The notes beneath the pieces are model-generated. The model was given only the letters and a program-made list of their open reading frames with translations. It searched no databases and was not told where the DNA came from. From Aquila chrysaetos chrysaetos (Eukaryota > Chordata > Aves > Accipitriformes > Accipitridae): DNA of 64,000 bases. The translations under genes were made by a program, and so were the position numbers. Location: the NCBI RefSeq assembly GCF_900496995.4, contig NW_024470391.1, positions 122,010 through 186,009 on the forward strand. The letters run 5' to 3'. How positions within the stretch are numbered: position 1 is the stretch's first letter; the number at the start of each line of letters is the position of its first letter. Shown in pieces: positions 11,331-24,513 of this stretch.

Positions 11331-11570
11331 CGCCGCCGCGCAGTCCTCCACGGGCCGAGGACAATGGGGACGACGCCTAGAGCGCCGCCCCTTCCCGCCA
11401 CGTGACCCGCCCGCAATGTTGGGGGGCGGACAATTCCGCCACTCCCCTCCCTACCGAGGCGGAAGTGCCCCTGTATCTCCCGCCTCCCTACCGAGGCGGA
11501 AGTGCTCCCTCCTCCCTACCGAGGCGGAAGTGCTCCTTCCTCCCCCTCCCTACCGAGGCGGACCCCAGTG
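11331..11570 (-). promoter_or_regulatory. ECH1 promoter with tandem ETS-bearing repeats and an E-box
   Basis: The interval upstream of the ECH1 start has a CACGTG E-box (USF/MYC type) at 11399-11404. It also has four tandem copies of CCCTACCGAGGCGGA starting near 11449, 11486, 11513 and 11547. The first three continue as GCGGAAGTG, an ETS/GABP core; the fourth lacks the core. No TATA box is evident. HNRNPL ends just beyond (poly(A) at 11726), so the region is about 400 bases in all. Confidence 0.65.
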
Positions 11571-11725
11571 CTGGGGGGGGGGGGACGGGACGGGACGGAC
11601 GACGGACAGCCACACCAAACCCCCCTACCCCGCCATTGCCCAATATCCCCCCCAAATCCCCCCAAAACAGGGTGGGCTGACCCCTCCTCCCCTCCCCAAA
11701 AGGCCCAGTTTGTTTCCCAAACGAA

Positions 11726-11731
11726 TTTATT
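11726..11731 (-). terminator. HNRNPL poly(A) signal AATAAA
   Basis: Plus-strand tttatt, minus-strand AATAAA, about 255 bases past the HNRNPL stop (11986-11988) and just upstream of the ECH1 promoter. Confidence 0.8.
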
Positions 11732-11985
11732 GAAAGGTGGGAGGGCAGCTGGGGGGGTGTGGGGGGGAGCGGTAGCGAGCACATGTACAACCATTCTTAT
11801 TAAAATGGGGTTGGCGGGCGTGGGGGGGGGGGGGTGTTGCTGGGCTGTCACTACTCAACATTAGCCTTTAAAAACATGTGGGTTTGGGGGGAAAAAAAAA
11901 ACAAACAAAAAAAACAAACAAAAAACAGCGATTTGGGAGTGGTGGGGGCCCCCACTTGGCGAGGCGGGGGGGGCGGGCGTCCCGG

Positions 11986-14900
11986 TTAGGAGGCGTGCTG
12001 GGCGGTGGAGAAGCAGAGTTTCAGCGTGTAGGGGTACGGCCCGTCTGGGGGAGAAGAGAAAGAAGGTGGGGGGGTTAGCGGGGTGGAGGGGGTGCCCCCC
12101 CCGTGTGTATCGTGTGTCGTCGTCCCCCCCCCCCCCCCCGGGGGGGCGACTTACTGGGGTTCTTCATCTGGTAGTGGTTGAGGAAGCCGAGGGTCTCCAG
12201 GGCGTCGCTCTTGGAGTCCCACTCCAGCAGCCCCGAGGAGCTGCGCTCGCCTGCGGGGGGGTGTCCCTTCCTCAGCCCGGCGGCTGCGGCGGCCGTGCCG
12301 CCCTGCCCCCCCGCACGCCCCCCCCCGGGGCAGGGAGCACCCCCCGGGCGGCCGCTCCCTGCCCCCCCGCACTTACTCTTCCCCGAGAAGACCTTGACGG
12401 AGGAGGGTCGCTTCACTCCCAGCTCGTCGCAGATCTGGGGCGGGGAAGAGAGGAGAGAGGAAAAAAAAAAAAAAACCACAAAATAAGGGGGGAGAGGGGG
12501 TGAGGCGGAGGAAATGGGAAGAGGAGGAAGGGGGGGGGGAAGAGGAAGAGAAGAGGAGAAGGAAAAAGAGAGGGAGGGGAGGAGGAAGCAGCAAGTGAGG
12601 AGGAGAAAGAAAAAGAAGGCAGGAGGAGAAGAAGAACGGAGAAGTAAAAGGAAGAAGGAAGAGGAAAAAGCGAGAAGGAAGAAAAGGACAAGGAAAAAGA
12701 GGGAGAGAAGAAGGAAGAAGGGGAGGAGGAAGAGAAGGAAAAGGAAAGAGCGAGAAGGAAGAAAAGGAGGAGGCAAGAGAGGGAGAAGAGAAGGAAAAGG
12801 AAAGAGTGAGAAGGAAGGCAAGGACGAGGCGGCAGAAGAGGGGAAGGCAAGGACGAGGCGGCGGCAAAGGAAGAAGCAAGGAGGAGGCGGCGGCAAAGGA
12901 AGAAGCAAGGAGGAGGCGGCGGCAAAGGAAGAAGCAAGGAGGAGGCGGCGGCAAAGGAAGGGAAGAGGAAAAGAGAGAGAGAAGTGAGAAGGAGGAAAAG
13001 GACGAAGGGGAGAGAGGGGACCGAGGGGACAAGGCAGACGTGAGGAGGAAGGAGAGAGGAGAGAAAGGCAGAGGCGAGGAGGAAGAGGAGGAGGGCAGGT
13101 GGGGGTCTGCCCCGTACCTCGTAGAAGTTGTCCTCGGTCACCTCCAGGGGAGCGTTGAAGAAGTGGAGGACGTTGCTGGGGTGCTGGATCCTGTTCTTGG
13201 CCGCCTGCTCGGGGGTGGAGAAGCGGTTGTTGCGGGAGCCGCTGAAGTCCTTGTAGCTGCAGGATCCGTCCTCCAGCCCGTAGGACTGCCCGGGCATGAT
13301 GGCCTGCTGCTTGGAGACGCTGCCGGGGCAGGAAGCGGGGGGGGTCAGCACGGCGGGCAAGGCTGCCCGTCGCTGCCCCCCCCACCCCAGCCCAGCCCAA
13401 GACCTACCAGACGTTGAGCTTCTGCCCGAACATGAAGTTGTTGTTGAGGTGGGTGATGGCCCGGTCCACGGCGTAGCCGTCCGCCATCTCCACCATGGCT
13501 GCCCCCGGCTTGCTCTTCATGAACTTCACCTGGAAGGGAAGCGGTGGAACGGATGATCCCCCCCCATCTCTGTGCCCAAACCCGCCCCCCCCCCCCTCCA
13601 AGGGAAGCCCCCCCTCTCCGTTTACCTTCTCCACATTTCCGTAGAGGCAGAAGATGTTAAAGACGCGGTCGCAGTTCATCTTGGACTGATCCAAGCCGTA
13701 GACCATGAGGACGGGGCTGTCGGCGTGGGGGCCGTACTCCGGCGGCGGTGGGGGTGGCGGCGGGTGCCCGTACTGGGGGCCGTACCGGCTGGGTCCCCGG
13801 CGGTGCCCCCCCACCGGAGGGCCCATCCTTCTCCCTTCGTAGTGGGGCGGCGGGGGGCCGTAACCCTCGTCGTGGTAGTGCCCGTGGTATCCGCCGTGGG
13901 GGCCTCCTGCGCGGAGAGACGGTTGGAGATCCCCCCCCGGCATCGTGTGCTCCCCCCCCCCCCTGGCCCCAGGACCCCCCCTTCAGCCCATGGCGAAGGG
14001 TGCCGTACCGTACTCCGCAGGGTGGTCTCCCAGGAGAGGGGGCTGCCGCTGGCGCTTGTTGGGGTTGCCGCCCGGGTCTCCTGCGGGTGGAAGGAGAAGT
14101 TAGGGTGGTCTCGGTGGCGGCGGGGACGGGGGAACACCGCTCCCCAGGGTGCCGGGGGCCCCTCCAGTCCCTGACACCCGAGCTTGGCCCCGGGGAGGCT
14201 TTGGGGATCCCCCAGCTACCCCAGGAAGGCGACGGCGGGGCTGGCTCCGAACCCCTGCGCCCAGCTCCCAACCGGGACCCCCACGTCTCCTCCCTGCGGG
14301 GACGGAGGGCCCCGGCCGGAGCGAGGGGGCCGATCCCGGGAGAAGAACCCCCCGCACACAACAATCCTTACCCCCTCCCTCCCGCCCACCAGGGACCAGC
14401 CCTGGCCCCCCCCTAAGCTGACTAGGAGGGAGGTGCGGTGAGGGGAGTGCCCCACTCCGTGCCCCCCGGCCTCTGGGAAGCTGCTAGTTTCTACACAGCC
14501 ATTAAAAAAAAAAAAAAAAATTAAAAAATTAATGTACAGAAAAGAAAAATAAAAATGTAAATTAAATAATAATAAAAAGTGGCAAGACATCTCCCCGCCC
14601 CGACAAAACGGGAGAGGGAGCGAGACTGGTACAGGCAGCAAAGCAACAGCAGTAACAGGTTAAAACGAGCCATCACGTACAAGGCATAAACACGCTCATG
14701 TCACCGTACAGTTGCTCTTCTCTTCCCTTTACACGACCGGGTTTCGTACAGGTTTATTCCGAGTCAATTACAAAGATTGAAAAGGGCTACTTACAGCGGG
14801 AGTACAAAGTACAATGTCCATTGTCATATAAAAATTCTGTATTTCTCTTACCATTGGACGCTTCAAGAGTGAGTTAGCACAGTTCTGAAAGATGGCGTCC

Positions 14901-17900
14901 CATCAAACATACACTGCGACCCTGCATCACATGGTTTCAGAGTCATAAACACAGGTCAAAGGCACAAAACCGCTACAATTTTTCTTTAAAAAAAAAAAAA
15001 AAAAGTAAAATCTTTTTTTTTTTTAAAAAAAAAGGTCTCACAGATGTTTTGTCCTCAGAAGGTACCGAGAGAGAGGACATAAAGGTGTGATAAATGAGAG
15101 TGTTCCTCCGTGTTTCACCTCCTGCAATTTGTGTTGTGCTGTAACAAAATGGTGCTTCTGGCTCTGTGTAGCTCTTTCCCGTGTGCGTGTCTCCTCTGTA
15201 ATGGAAATGTGTCTCGGCTCGAGCGCCGGCCTGCGCCAGACCCGCACAGCCCCAGCTACAGCCTCCTAGGGACCTGTGTGCCCTTGGGGTTGGGTTGCTT
15301 TGTGTTGGCTGGTTTGGTTTGGTGTTTGGTTTTTTGGCCCTTTTTTTTTTTTTTTTTTTTGGTTTGTCTGTTTTTTGGTTTGGTTTTTGGTTTGGTTTTT
15401 GGTTTGGTTTTTTTTGTTTGGTTTTGTTTTCTCCGCTTGGCGCTGATATGGTGGCAGTTGAGGACTGCAGGAGAAACAGCGTAAAGCAAAGGAACTGCCC
15501 TCCCAAACCAAACCGTGCTGAGAGCAATCCTAAGGTGTTGGAGGGCCTCAGATCTACTCCGGTCTCCGGTAAGAGCGCTGCTGGGCTTGTTTTGAGGACC
15601 CTCTGGGCTGTGTTTTCTAGTTCTGTGTACATTCGTGGGTTCGGTTTGGTCTGGTTTTGGTAAGTAAAGGTAAATGTCTGCTGTGGCATGCTGCGCCTCT
15701 TTCTCTCTCTGTGCTGTAGATAGTCCTTGGGCCACGGTGTTGTGTCCTTGATGTAATGAGCTCAAGCTGCTGCTTGTTTCTGGATGCTGCGTGTTTTCTC
15801 CAGTAAAGGTTTCTACACTGTGTGGTGTGAGGAATGTGCAGAGGCAGGTCACGGCCCATTCGGGACTTCCGCTGTAGTACGGTCCCCGGGGTTATGTGCA
15901 AATGACTGCTCGGAGCTGGGAAAGGCCACGTTACCGCACCCCCTGCCCGCTTCCCAGCGAGCCCCCTCTCGCCCCTGTGGCTCTGCACATCTTCTACGTA
16001 TGTACCTGGCAGGAGAGCTCTGCCCCTGCCCCTCGCTAAGTCATGTAATGCCATTGCTTGCATCAGCACCTGAACGGCTCTGCAGCTTTGAAAAGCAGGG
16101 GTGTCCGGCAGACGGTGGCTCGGCGGCTCCCGCAGCGAATCCCAGTCCCCCCAAATCCCCCGTGCCCGCCATCCCCCCACCCCCATCCTCGCTTTGAGCA
16201 GTCGAGGCCACCCGGCGCCGACACCCCGGCTTTAAAACATGAAGCGTTTCACTTAAAAAAAAAAAAAACAAAAACAAACAACCCTCAAAAAAATCCCAAA
16301 CCCCGTCGCCGAGCTCCTCGTGCGGGGCTGACCCTGCGCAGCCCGACACGGAGGGCATCAACGGCCGCCCCGCCATCCAGCTGGGAGCAGGAGACGTCCG
16401 CTCCCGCGAGCACAGCGTTTTTTGGGGGTGGGGGGTGTCTTTTTTCCCCCACCTTGTCTCAAGCTCAAGGGAGCCGGCATCTCCTCTCCGGTTTTATAGA
16501 TGGGCCAGTGCTGCCCCCCACCAGGCCAGGGGCGTTTCCAGCTCGCCCCTCGGCTCCGGGAGGGTGACACGGCCCCCATTTGGTAAATCCAGTTTGGAAG
16601 ATGAAGCACACAAAGAGCCGGCAGTGGGGCAGACACGATAAAGCAATGGCACTTCCCCCCCTCCCCGCACCAAACCACCAGAAACTCATTAAATAGAAAA
16701 AAAAAACAACCATGTATCGCTAGTGCAGAGACTCCCCCTCACTTCATGCGCCTGACACGGATACTCCCGGACGAGCAATGCGCAGAACAAACCACCGAGA
16801 GAAACCCCCGGCCGTTGCCACTCGGTTTTTCAACTCAATTCGACCCCAGCCCCACCGTGAGCCCCCTCCCCGTCGAGCCCACGCCAGCTCCGGCTGAAGG
16901 TACAGGCAGGCAAATGGCATTACATATTGTGGGTCGGTATGAGAGTGCTGTGCCCGACCGTGTGCGTAGGTACAAAGCACGTCATCGGAGATTACCTTGT
17001 CCGCTGAGGTTGGGGTTGGTGTAGTCCCAGGTATCCTGGTCGTTCTTGAAGACATTGAGGCGCGTGGGCTGTGAGAAACACCCGGAGAAGTGTCAAGCGT
17101 CAGCGGCATCACCCCACGAGGGGTGCGCGCTGCTGGCGGGGACGCTTACCTTGGCGTATTCGATCTTCAGTGTGCAGCACCCGGAGTAAATGTCGGCCCC
17201 GTTGAGGGACGCCTTGGCTCGCTGGGCACTCTGCACCGAGTCAAACGTTGGCGGTGTTAAGGACATTTACGGAAATTAAAGCGTCTATAGGGAGGGTTTC
17301 GCTGTCTGGGAGAATGGATCTGACCGCACCATGTGTGAGCACTCAGATAATTTGGGAAACTCTCAGCTCCCTCCCCGTAGCTGGGCAGGACACACTATAG
17401 TGCGGCCAAGGCAACCAGTCTGCAGCAGAGCCAAACCAACCCACAGCAGAAAAAACACAAGAAAGGCAGCCCCAGGCTCTTGGGGCACGGAAGGATATTC
17501 CACCATGGCCTGGACGCCGTTTTTCCTGAAAATAACGATCCTCTGCACGGGGCCACAGGGGTTGCAGATGGTGTAGAGCACGTCCTGCGGGATAGGGGAG
17601 GTAAGAAAGGGTGAGGGATCTGGCTGAGGCACAGTGGCAGTGCCCCAGAACCCCCCTGAGCCCCCGCAAAGCAGCACGTGCCAGGGCCGGGAGAGCACTG
17701 CATGCCCGGCTCCACGTTCCCAAAACCCTTGGGATCCCCCAGCGCATCACCCACCGTCGTGATGGAGTAGATAGGGTTGAGGATGGTGAAGAGCAGGACG
17801 TTGTTGACGCCCCTGGAATCATCCGTGTCCCCAGGGCGGGATATCTTCTGGCTGGTGGAGTAGTTGACGAAGGCGGGGTGACCAGCAATGTAGATCTGGT

Positions 17901-19257
17901 TGTCGGCTGCGTAATTAACAGCGTTGCAGGCGCCAAGGATATCCTCAAACTCCACCAAGGCTTGCCTCTTCTTGGGCATCACCACCACATAGCTGGGATG
18001 GAAAAAGCCACAGTCAGACCGACACTGCGGTGCCGCTACCACCGCGTGCATCCCCCAACGCGTTCCCTCACCTGATGGGACCAAACTCCTGCAGGGCCTC
18101 CACGAGATCGGCCTCCACGACGCCGTCGATCAGCCCTCGAATGTGCACCACCGGGGAGGCGGGCGTCTTGTGGGGGTCGTCGTAGTTCTCCTGGCGGGAG
18201 AGAAGGGGTCAGCTCAGTATGGCGCTCACCCAGAGCCACCGAGGCCTTGCTATTCCCCCCAAAATTACCCACGTCTGGGGCACTGTAAATAAAAAACCGC
18301 CCCGGGTAAGGTCTCAGCTGCCACCGGAATCTCTGCCCGCCCTCTGCCCTTCACCGCAGCGGAGGGTCCCACCTTGGCAGTTAAGGGAGGGAGCTGTTTT
18401 GAACTTGGTGTGACCAAAGAGCCCCCAGCGCTGCTAGGGGATGCAATCAAAGACCCTGCAGGCCCCTGCCTCCCCTGAACCTGACCCCAGAGGCTCCGCA
18501 GGCCCTCGGGGTCCAGCCCTGCCCCTCCATAGACGTTTCCCCTCTCCTTGATGGTGCTGAGCGCTCCGTGGCCTGACCACGCCAGGGCAGACCCTGTTCC
18601 CACCCAGCCCTGACTCGAGCCCCTCCGAGGCCTTGGCCTGCCCCATACCCCCCTACCCTCTTCCAGGCAATCCCTGACCCCCTAAACACCCCCCCCACCC
18701 TCTCCTACTCCCCCAGACCTACCCTGCCTCCCATTTCCAGCCCCCTCGGGCCCAGCCTGCCCCTGCTTTGATTCCCCCCCCCCCCCCCGGCCCCCCACAA
18801 GCCCTGCCCCATACACCGTATTTACCCCCCCCTCCAAGGGACACGTTTTGTCCCCTCAGGCCTCATCTGACCCCCCTGCTCGCCCCACTCAGGCTCCACC
18901 ATGCCCCCCCACACACCCCACACCCGGCCCGCTGCCACCCCACCGCCACGATGCCCACCCCCCTCTCTCCCAAGGGCCCCCACCATCCCCCGGCCTCCCC
19001 CCGACCCCGCTCACCGCTCCGGCAGCGCCGGGCCCACCACCAGCCCCTCCCGGCCCGCCAGGCCCGTGCGGCGGCGGCTCCGCGTTCTCCGTCTTCTGGC
19101 GCTTGGGAGCGCGGCCGCCCTCGCCGCCCCCGCCGCCCCCACCATAGTAACGGCCCGAGCCGCCCCCGCCGCCGCCGCCCGCCGCCATCTTCCCCATCTC
19201 GCCCCCACGGCCGCTGCCCTCCGCGCTCTGCGGGCCCCGCCACCGCCGCCGCGACAT
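11986..19257 (-). CDS. HNRNPL: Heterogeneous nuclear ribonucleoprotein L
   Basis: Nuclear RNA-binding protein that binds CA-rich RNA and controls splicing and mRNA stability. Thirteen exons on the minus strand: 19015-19257, 18072-18190, 17755-17992, 17499-17584, 17150-17246, 16996-17068, 14009-14080, 13626-13906, 13408-13529, 13118-13319, 12377-12434, 12155-12250, 11986-12044. They sum to 1746 bases, 581 residues (human about 589), with frame kept at every junction. The N-terminus MSRRRW is Gly-rich with RAPKRQK. RRM1 contains SYVVVMPKKRQALVEF, RRM2 DVLYTICNPCGPVQRIVIF, and RRM3 SPVLMVYGLDQSKMNCDRVF after a Pro/Tyr/His-rich linker. RRM4 ends in YTLKLCFSTAQHAS. Intron 4 has AT-AC termini and intron 6 contains a candidate poison exon, both listed separately. 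RINL, present beside it in human, is not seen. Confidence 0.97.
12450..13095 (+). repeat. 600-bp polypurine tract in HNRNPL intron 10
   Basis: Almost uninterrupted purines on the plus strand (GGAAGAAGAGGAAGGG-like), hence a polypyrimidine tract in the HNRNPL transcript. Near 12850-12975 it contains about four tandem copies of a 29-base unit containing GGAAGAAGCAAGGAGGAGGC. It is capable of forming a triplex. Frames rich in Lys, Glu and Arg here are artefacts. Confidence 0.9.
14470..16740. other. AT-rich body of HNRNPL intron 6
   Basis: Intron 6 (14081-16995) is far less GC-rich than the introns around it. It holds poly-A/T runs at about 14503-14530, 14990-15030, 15343-15360 and 16255-16270, a TTTGG-type simple repeat at about 15300-15425, and CA-rich stretches in transcript orientation near 15160-15200 and 15815-15835. 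Apart from the candidate exon at 14852-14921 no coding segment was found. Confidence 0.6.
14852..14921 (-). other. Candidate poison exon in HNRNPL intron 6
   Basis: On the minus strand, ATGATGCAG-type acceptor sequence (GTGATGCAG) precedes a 70-base segment that ends CCAATG before the strong donor GTAAGAGA. Spliced after exon 6 (which ends in phase 1), the segment reads 19 sense codons and then TGA at its 20th codon, so inclusion would truncate the protein and favour nonsense-mediated decay. A second possible acceptor, TTTCAG, lies inside it. Human HNRNPL is known to autoregulate through an intron 6 cassette exon with a premature stop, and the position agrees. Exon use here is inferred. Confidence 0.5.
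17247..17498 (-). other. U12-type AT-AC intron (HNRNPL intron 4)
   Basis: After exon 4 (17499-17584, ending GTG GA) the intron begins ATATCCTT at 17498-17491, the exact U12 5' splice site for AT-AC introns. Near its end it has TCCTTAAC at 17263-17256, the U12 branch consensus, about ten bases before the terminal AC at 17248-17247. Exon 5 (17150-17246) starts GTTTGACTCGG, restoring GAG TTT GAC TCG (Glu-Phe-Asp-Ser), as in human. There is no usable GT-AG pair that keeps the frame. The intron is 252 bases. Confidence 0.92.
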
Positions 19258-19900
19258 GGCGCCTCACTCCGCCGCGCCGCCTCCGCCACGCCCCTATTGG
19301 CCCGCCCCCCCCGCCACTCAAGGCGGGGCTCCCGGCCCATTGGCTCGCGGCGCTGCCCCTCCGCCGCCGGCCCCGCCCTCCGCCGCCATTGGGCCCGCCG
19401 GCCCGCCAGCCCCGCGCCCATTCGCCCGCGCTTCTGCCCGTCAACGGCGCCGCCGCCTTCCATTGGCCGGCGTCCGCGTCCGTCCGCCCGCCCACCGAGT
19501 TGGTTGGCTGGAGCGGCTGCCTGTCTCAACGGCGCCCCGCCCTTCTTCATGGCCCAGCACTCAGACGCCGCCTTCGTCTACCGCCTCTCCGGGTGCTCCC
19601 AGAGGGCCTTTCGGCAGCGGCTCGCCAGGCGATTGGCCAAAGGCAACGCCAATCCATCGTCTTGGGCTCTAATTGGCTCCTTCGCAGCCTCTTCAGCCTC
19701 TCCCGCCAGGACAGCCCCCCACCCACTGGCTAACGCTCCCGCCTATCAACCCCGGCGCCTGCCGTCCCGCGCTCTGATTGGCCGCCTCCCCCAGCCTTCA
19801 CTTCGGATTGGCCCGCGCCCTTTGGCGCTAGCCCTGCCCACCGTGCCCCTTCAGGTAGGGACCCCCCCCAGGGCAGGAGGGAGCCCCCAAACCGGGCAGG
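19258..19900 (-). promoter_or_regulatory. HNRNPL promoter with a dense CCAAT-box cluster
   Basis: About 650 bases separate the HNRNPL start from the SIRT2 3' end. The plus strand has ATTGG (reverse CCAAT) near 19296, 19339, 19388, 19464, 19633, 19671, 19778 and 19806, mostly in the form ATTGGC. In transcript orientation these are eight CCAAT boxes, suited to NF-Y. The sequence is CpG-rich with no TATA box. An AAGATGGCGG (YY1-type) element lies just inside exon 1 near 19185-19195. Confidence 0.7.
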
Positions 19901-19924
19901 GACCAAGTTTTAGAAATAAACCGC

Positions 19925-19930
19925 TTTATT
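19925..19930 (-). terminator. Distal poly(A) signal AATAAA, probably SIRT2
   Basis: Plus-strand tttatt, minus-strand AATAAA. It is the last signal before the HNRNPL promoter. A nearer ATTAAA (plus tttaat, 20555-20560) lies only about 36 bases past the likely SIRT2 stop, so either may be used. Confidence 0.6.
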
Positions 19931-20084
19931 GCACAAATACCGGGAGAAGGCAGTAAAATGGGGGGGGGGGGGGGTTCACGGTCTCCATGGCGACGGGGGG
20001 GCCGGGGGAGCCCCCCCTCCAGGCTGTGCGCTGCTGCCGGGGACGGCCCCCCCCCCCCCCCCATTTACCGTCCCCATCACCCCA

Positions 20085-20420
20085 CACCAGTAACCCCCAG
20101 TAACTGGGAACTCCCATCCCAGTACCTCCCAATAACTGGGGACCCCCCCCCCACGCCAATACCCCCCAGCAACCAGGGACCCCCACCCCCCAGTTCCCCG
20201 GCCCCAGTACCCCCCAGTAACAGGGGGACACCCCCCCACGCCAGTACCCCCAGTAACCAGGGACCCCCCACCCCAGTTCCCCCTGGTTCTGGCCCCAGTA
20301 CCCCCCAGTAACTGAGGGACCCCCCCCCACGCCAATACCCCCCAGCAACCAGGGACCCCCACACCCCAGTTCCCCCTGGTTCCCGGCCCCAGCACTCCCC
20401 AGTAACAGGGGACCCCCCCC
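20085..20420. repeat. CCCCAGTAACTGGGGACCC minisatellite downstream of SIRT2
   Basis: Imperfect units containing CCCAGTAACTGGGGACCCCC, CCCCAGCAACCAGGGACCCC and CCACGCCAATACC repeat about every 30-60 bases. The array lies between the two SIRT2 poly(A) candidates, so it would be in the 3' UTR of the longer transcript. Confidence 0.8.
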
Positions 20421-20595
20421 CTGCTTCCTGCCCCCCTGCTCCATGGAGGGGGCCCCAAACTGCCCCCCACCCCCCTCCCACCCAAACCCTGTGTCCCCCC
20501 CCCCGCCCCGTCCCCCCGAAGTGAAGAGACGAGGCCGATGACTCTCCGTGTCCATTTAATATCACTGCCCCCCCTCCCCGCACCCCACCCCAGCC

Positions 20596-24122
<3,527 letters not shown>

Positions 24123-24513
24123 GGGCGCCGGCCGCTGCCCGGGCCACACCTCCCGGCGTGCACCGCGCCGCCCCAGCCACACCTCCCGGCGTACACCGCG
24201 GGGAGGCGCTGATAGGCGGAGAGCGCCGCTCCTCCCGGCGTACACCGCGCCGCCCGCCCCCCCTTTCCCACCGCTACCGCCACTCCTCCCGGCGTGCACC
24301 GCGGCGTGGCGCTGATAGGCGGAGAGAGCCGCGTTTCCCGGCGTGCCCCTCCCCACTCTTGAGCGCACCGCCCCGGAAGTGGTGTAAGGACTACGGGTCC
24401 CGGCAGGCCCCGCGCGGCCGCCATCGCCGGGCCCGGCGGGGATTTCCCGGGACGGCGGCGGCCGCCCCATGGCGGAGCGAACCTGAGCGCGGCCCCAGCC
24501 CGGCGGCCCCGGC
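24123..24513. promoter_or_regulatory. SIRT2/NFKBIB bidirectional promoter
   Basis: About 390 CpG-rich bases separate the divergent start codons. Four to five direct copies of CTCCCGGCGTRCACCGCG lie near 24149, 24181, 24230, 24287 and (truncated) 24336; two are followed by GGCGCTGATAGGCGGAGAG. On the NFKBIB side are an ETS core CCGGAAGTG (24373-24381), ACTACGGGTCCCG (24390-24402; fits the ACTAYRNNNCCCR motif tied to ZNF143), and a kB consensus GGGGATTTCCC (24438-24448). A small upstream frame, ATG to TGA, occupies 24469-24486. Confidence 0.75.

Noticed and set aside
12514-12987. Lys/Glu/Arg-rich open frame
   Set aside because: It is the purine tract in HNRNPL intron 10; stop codons are rare in it for compositional reasons.
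14460-14960. AT-rich end region as an alternative HNRNPL 3' UTR or separate gene
   Set aside because: Spliced coding exons lie on both sides in frame and no clear AATAAA with a stop-containing terminal exon was found; it is read as intron 6.
18768-19733. Pro/Arg-rich frame over the HNRNPL promoter
   Set aside because: Antisense to HNRNPL exon 1 and the CpG island; no similarity to known proteins.
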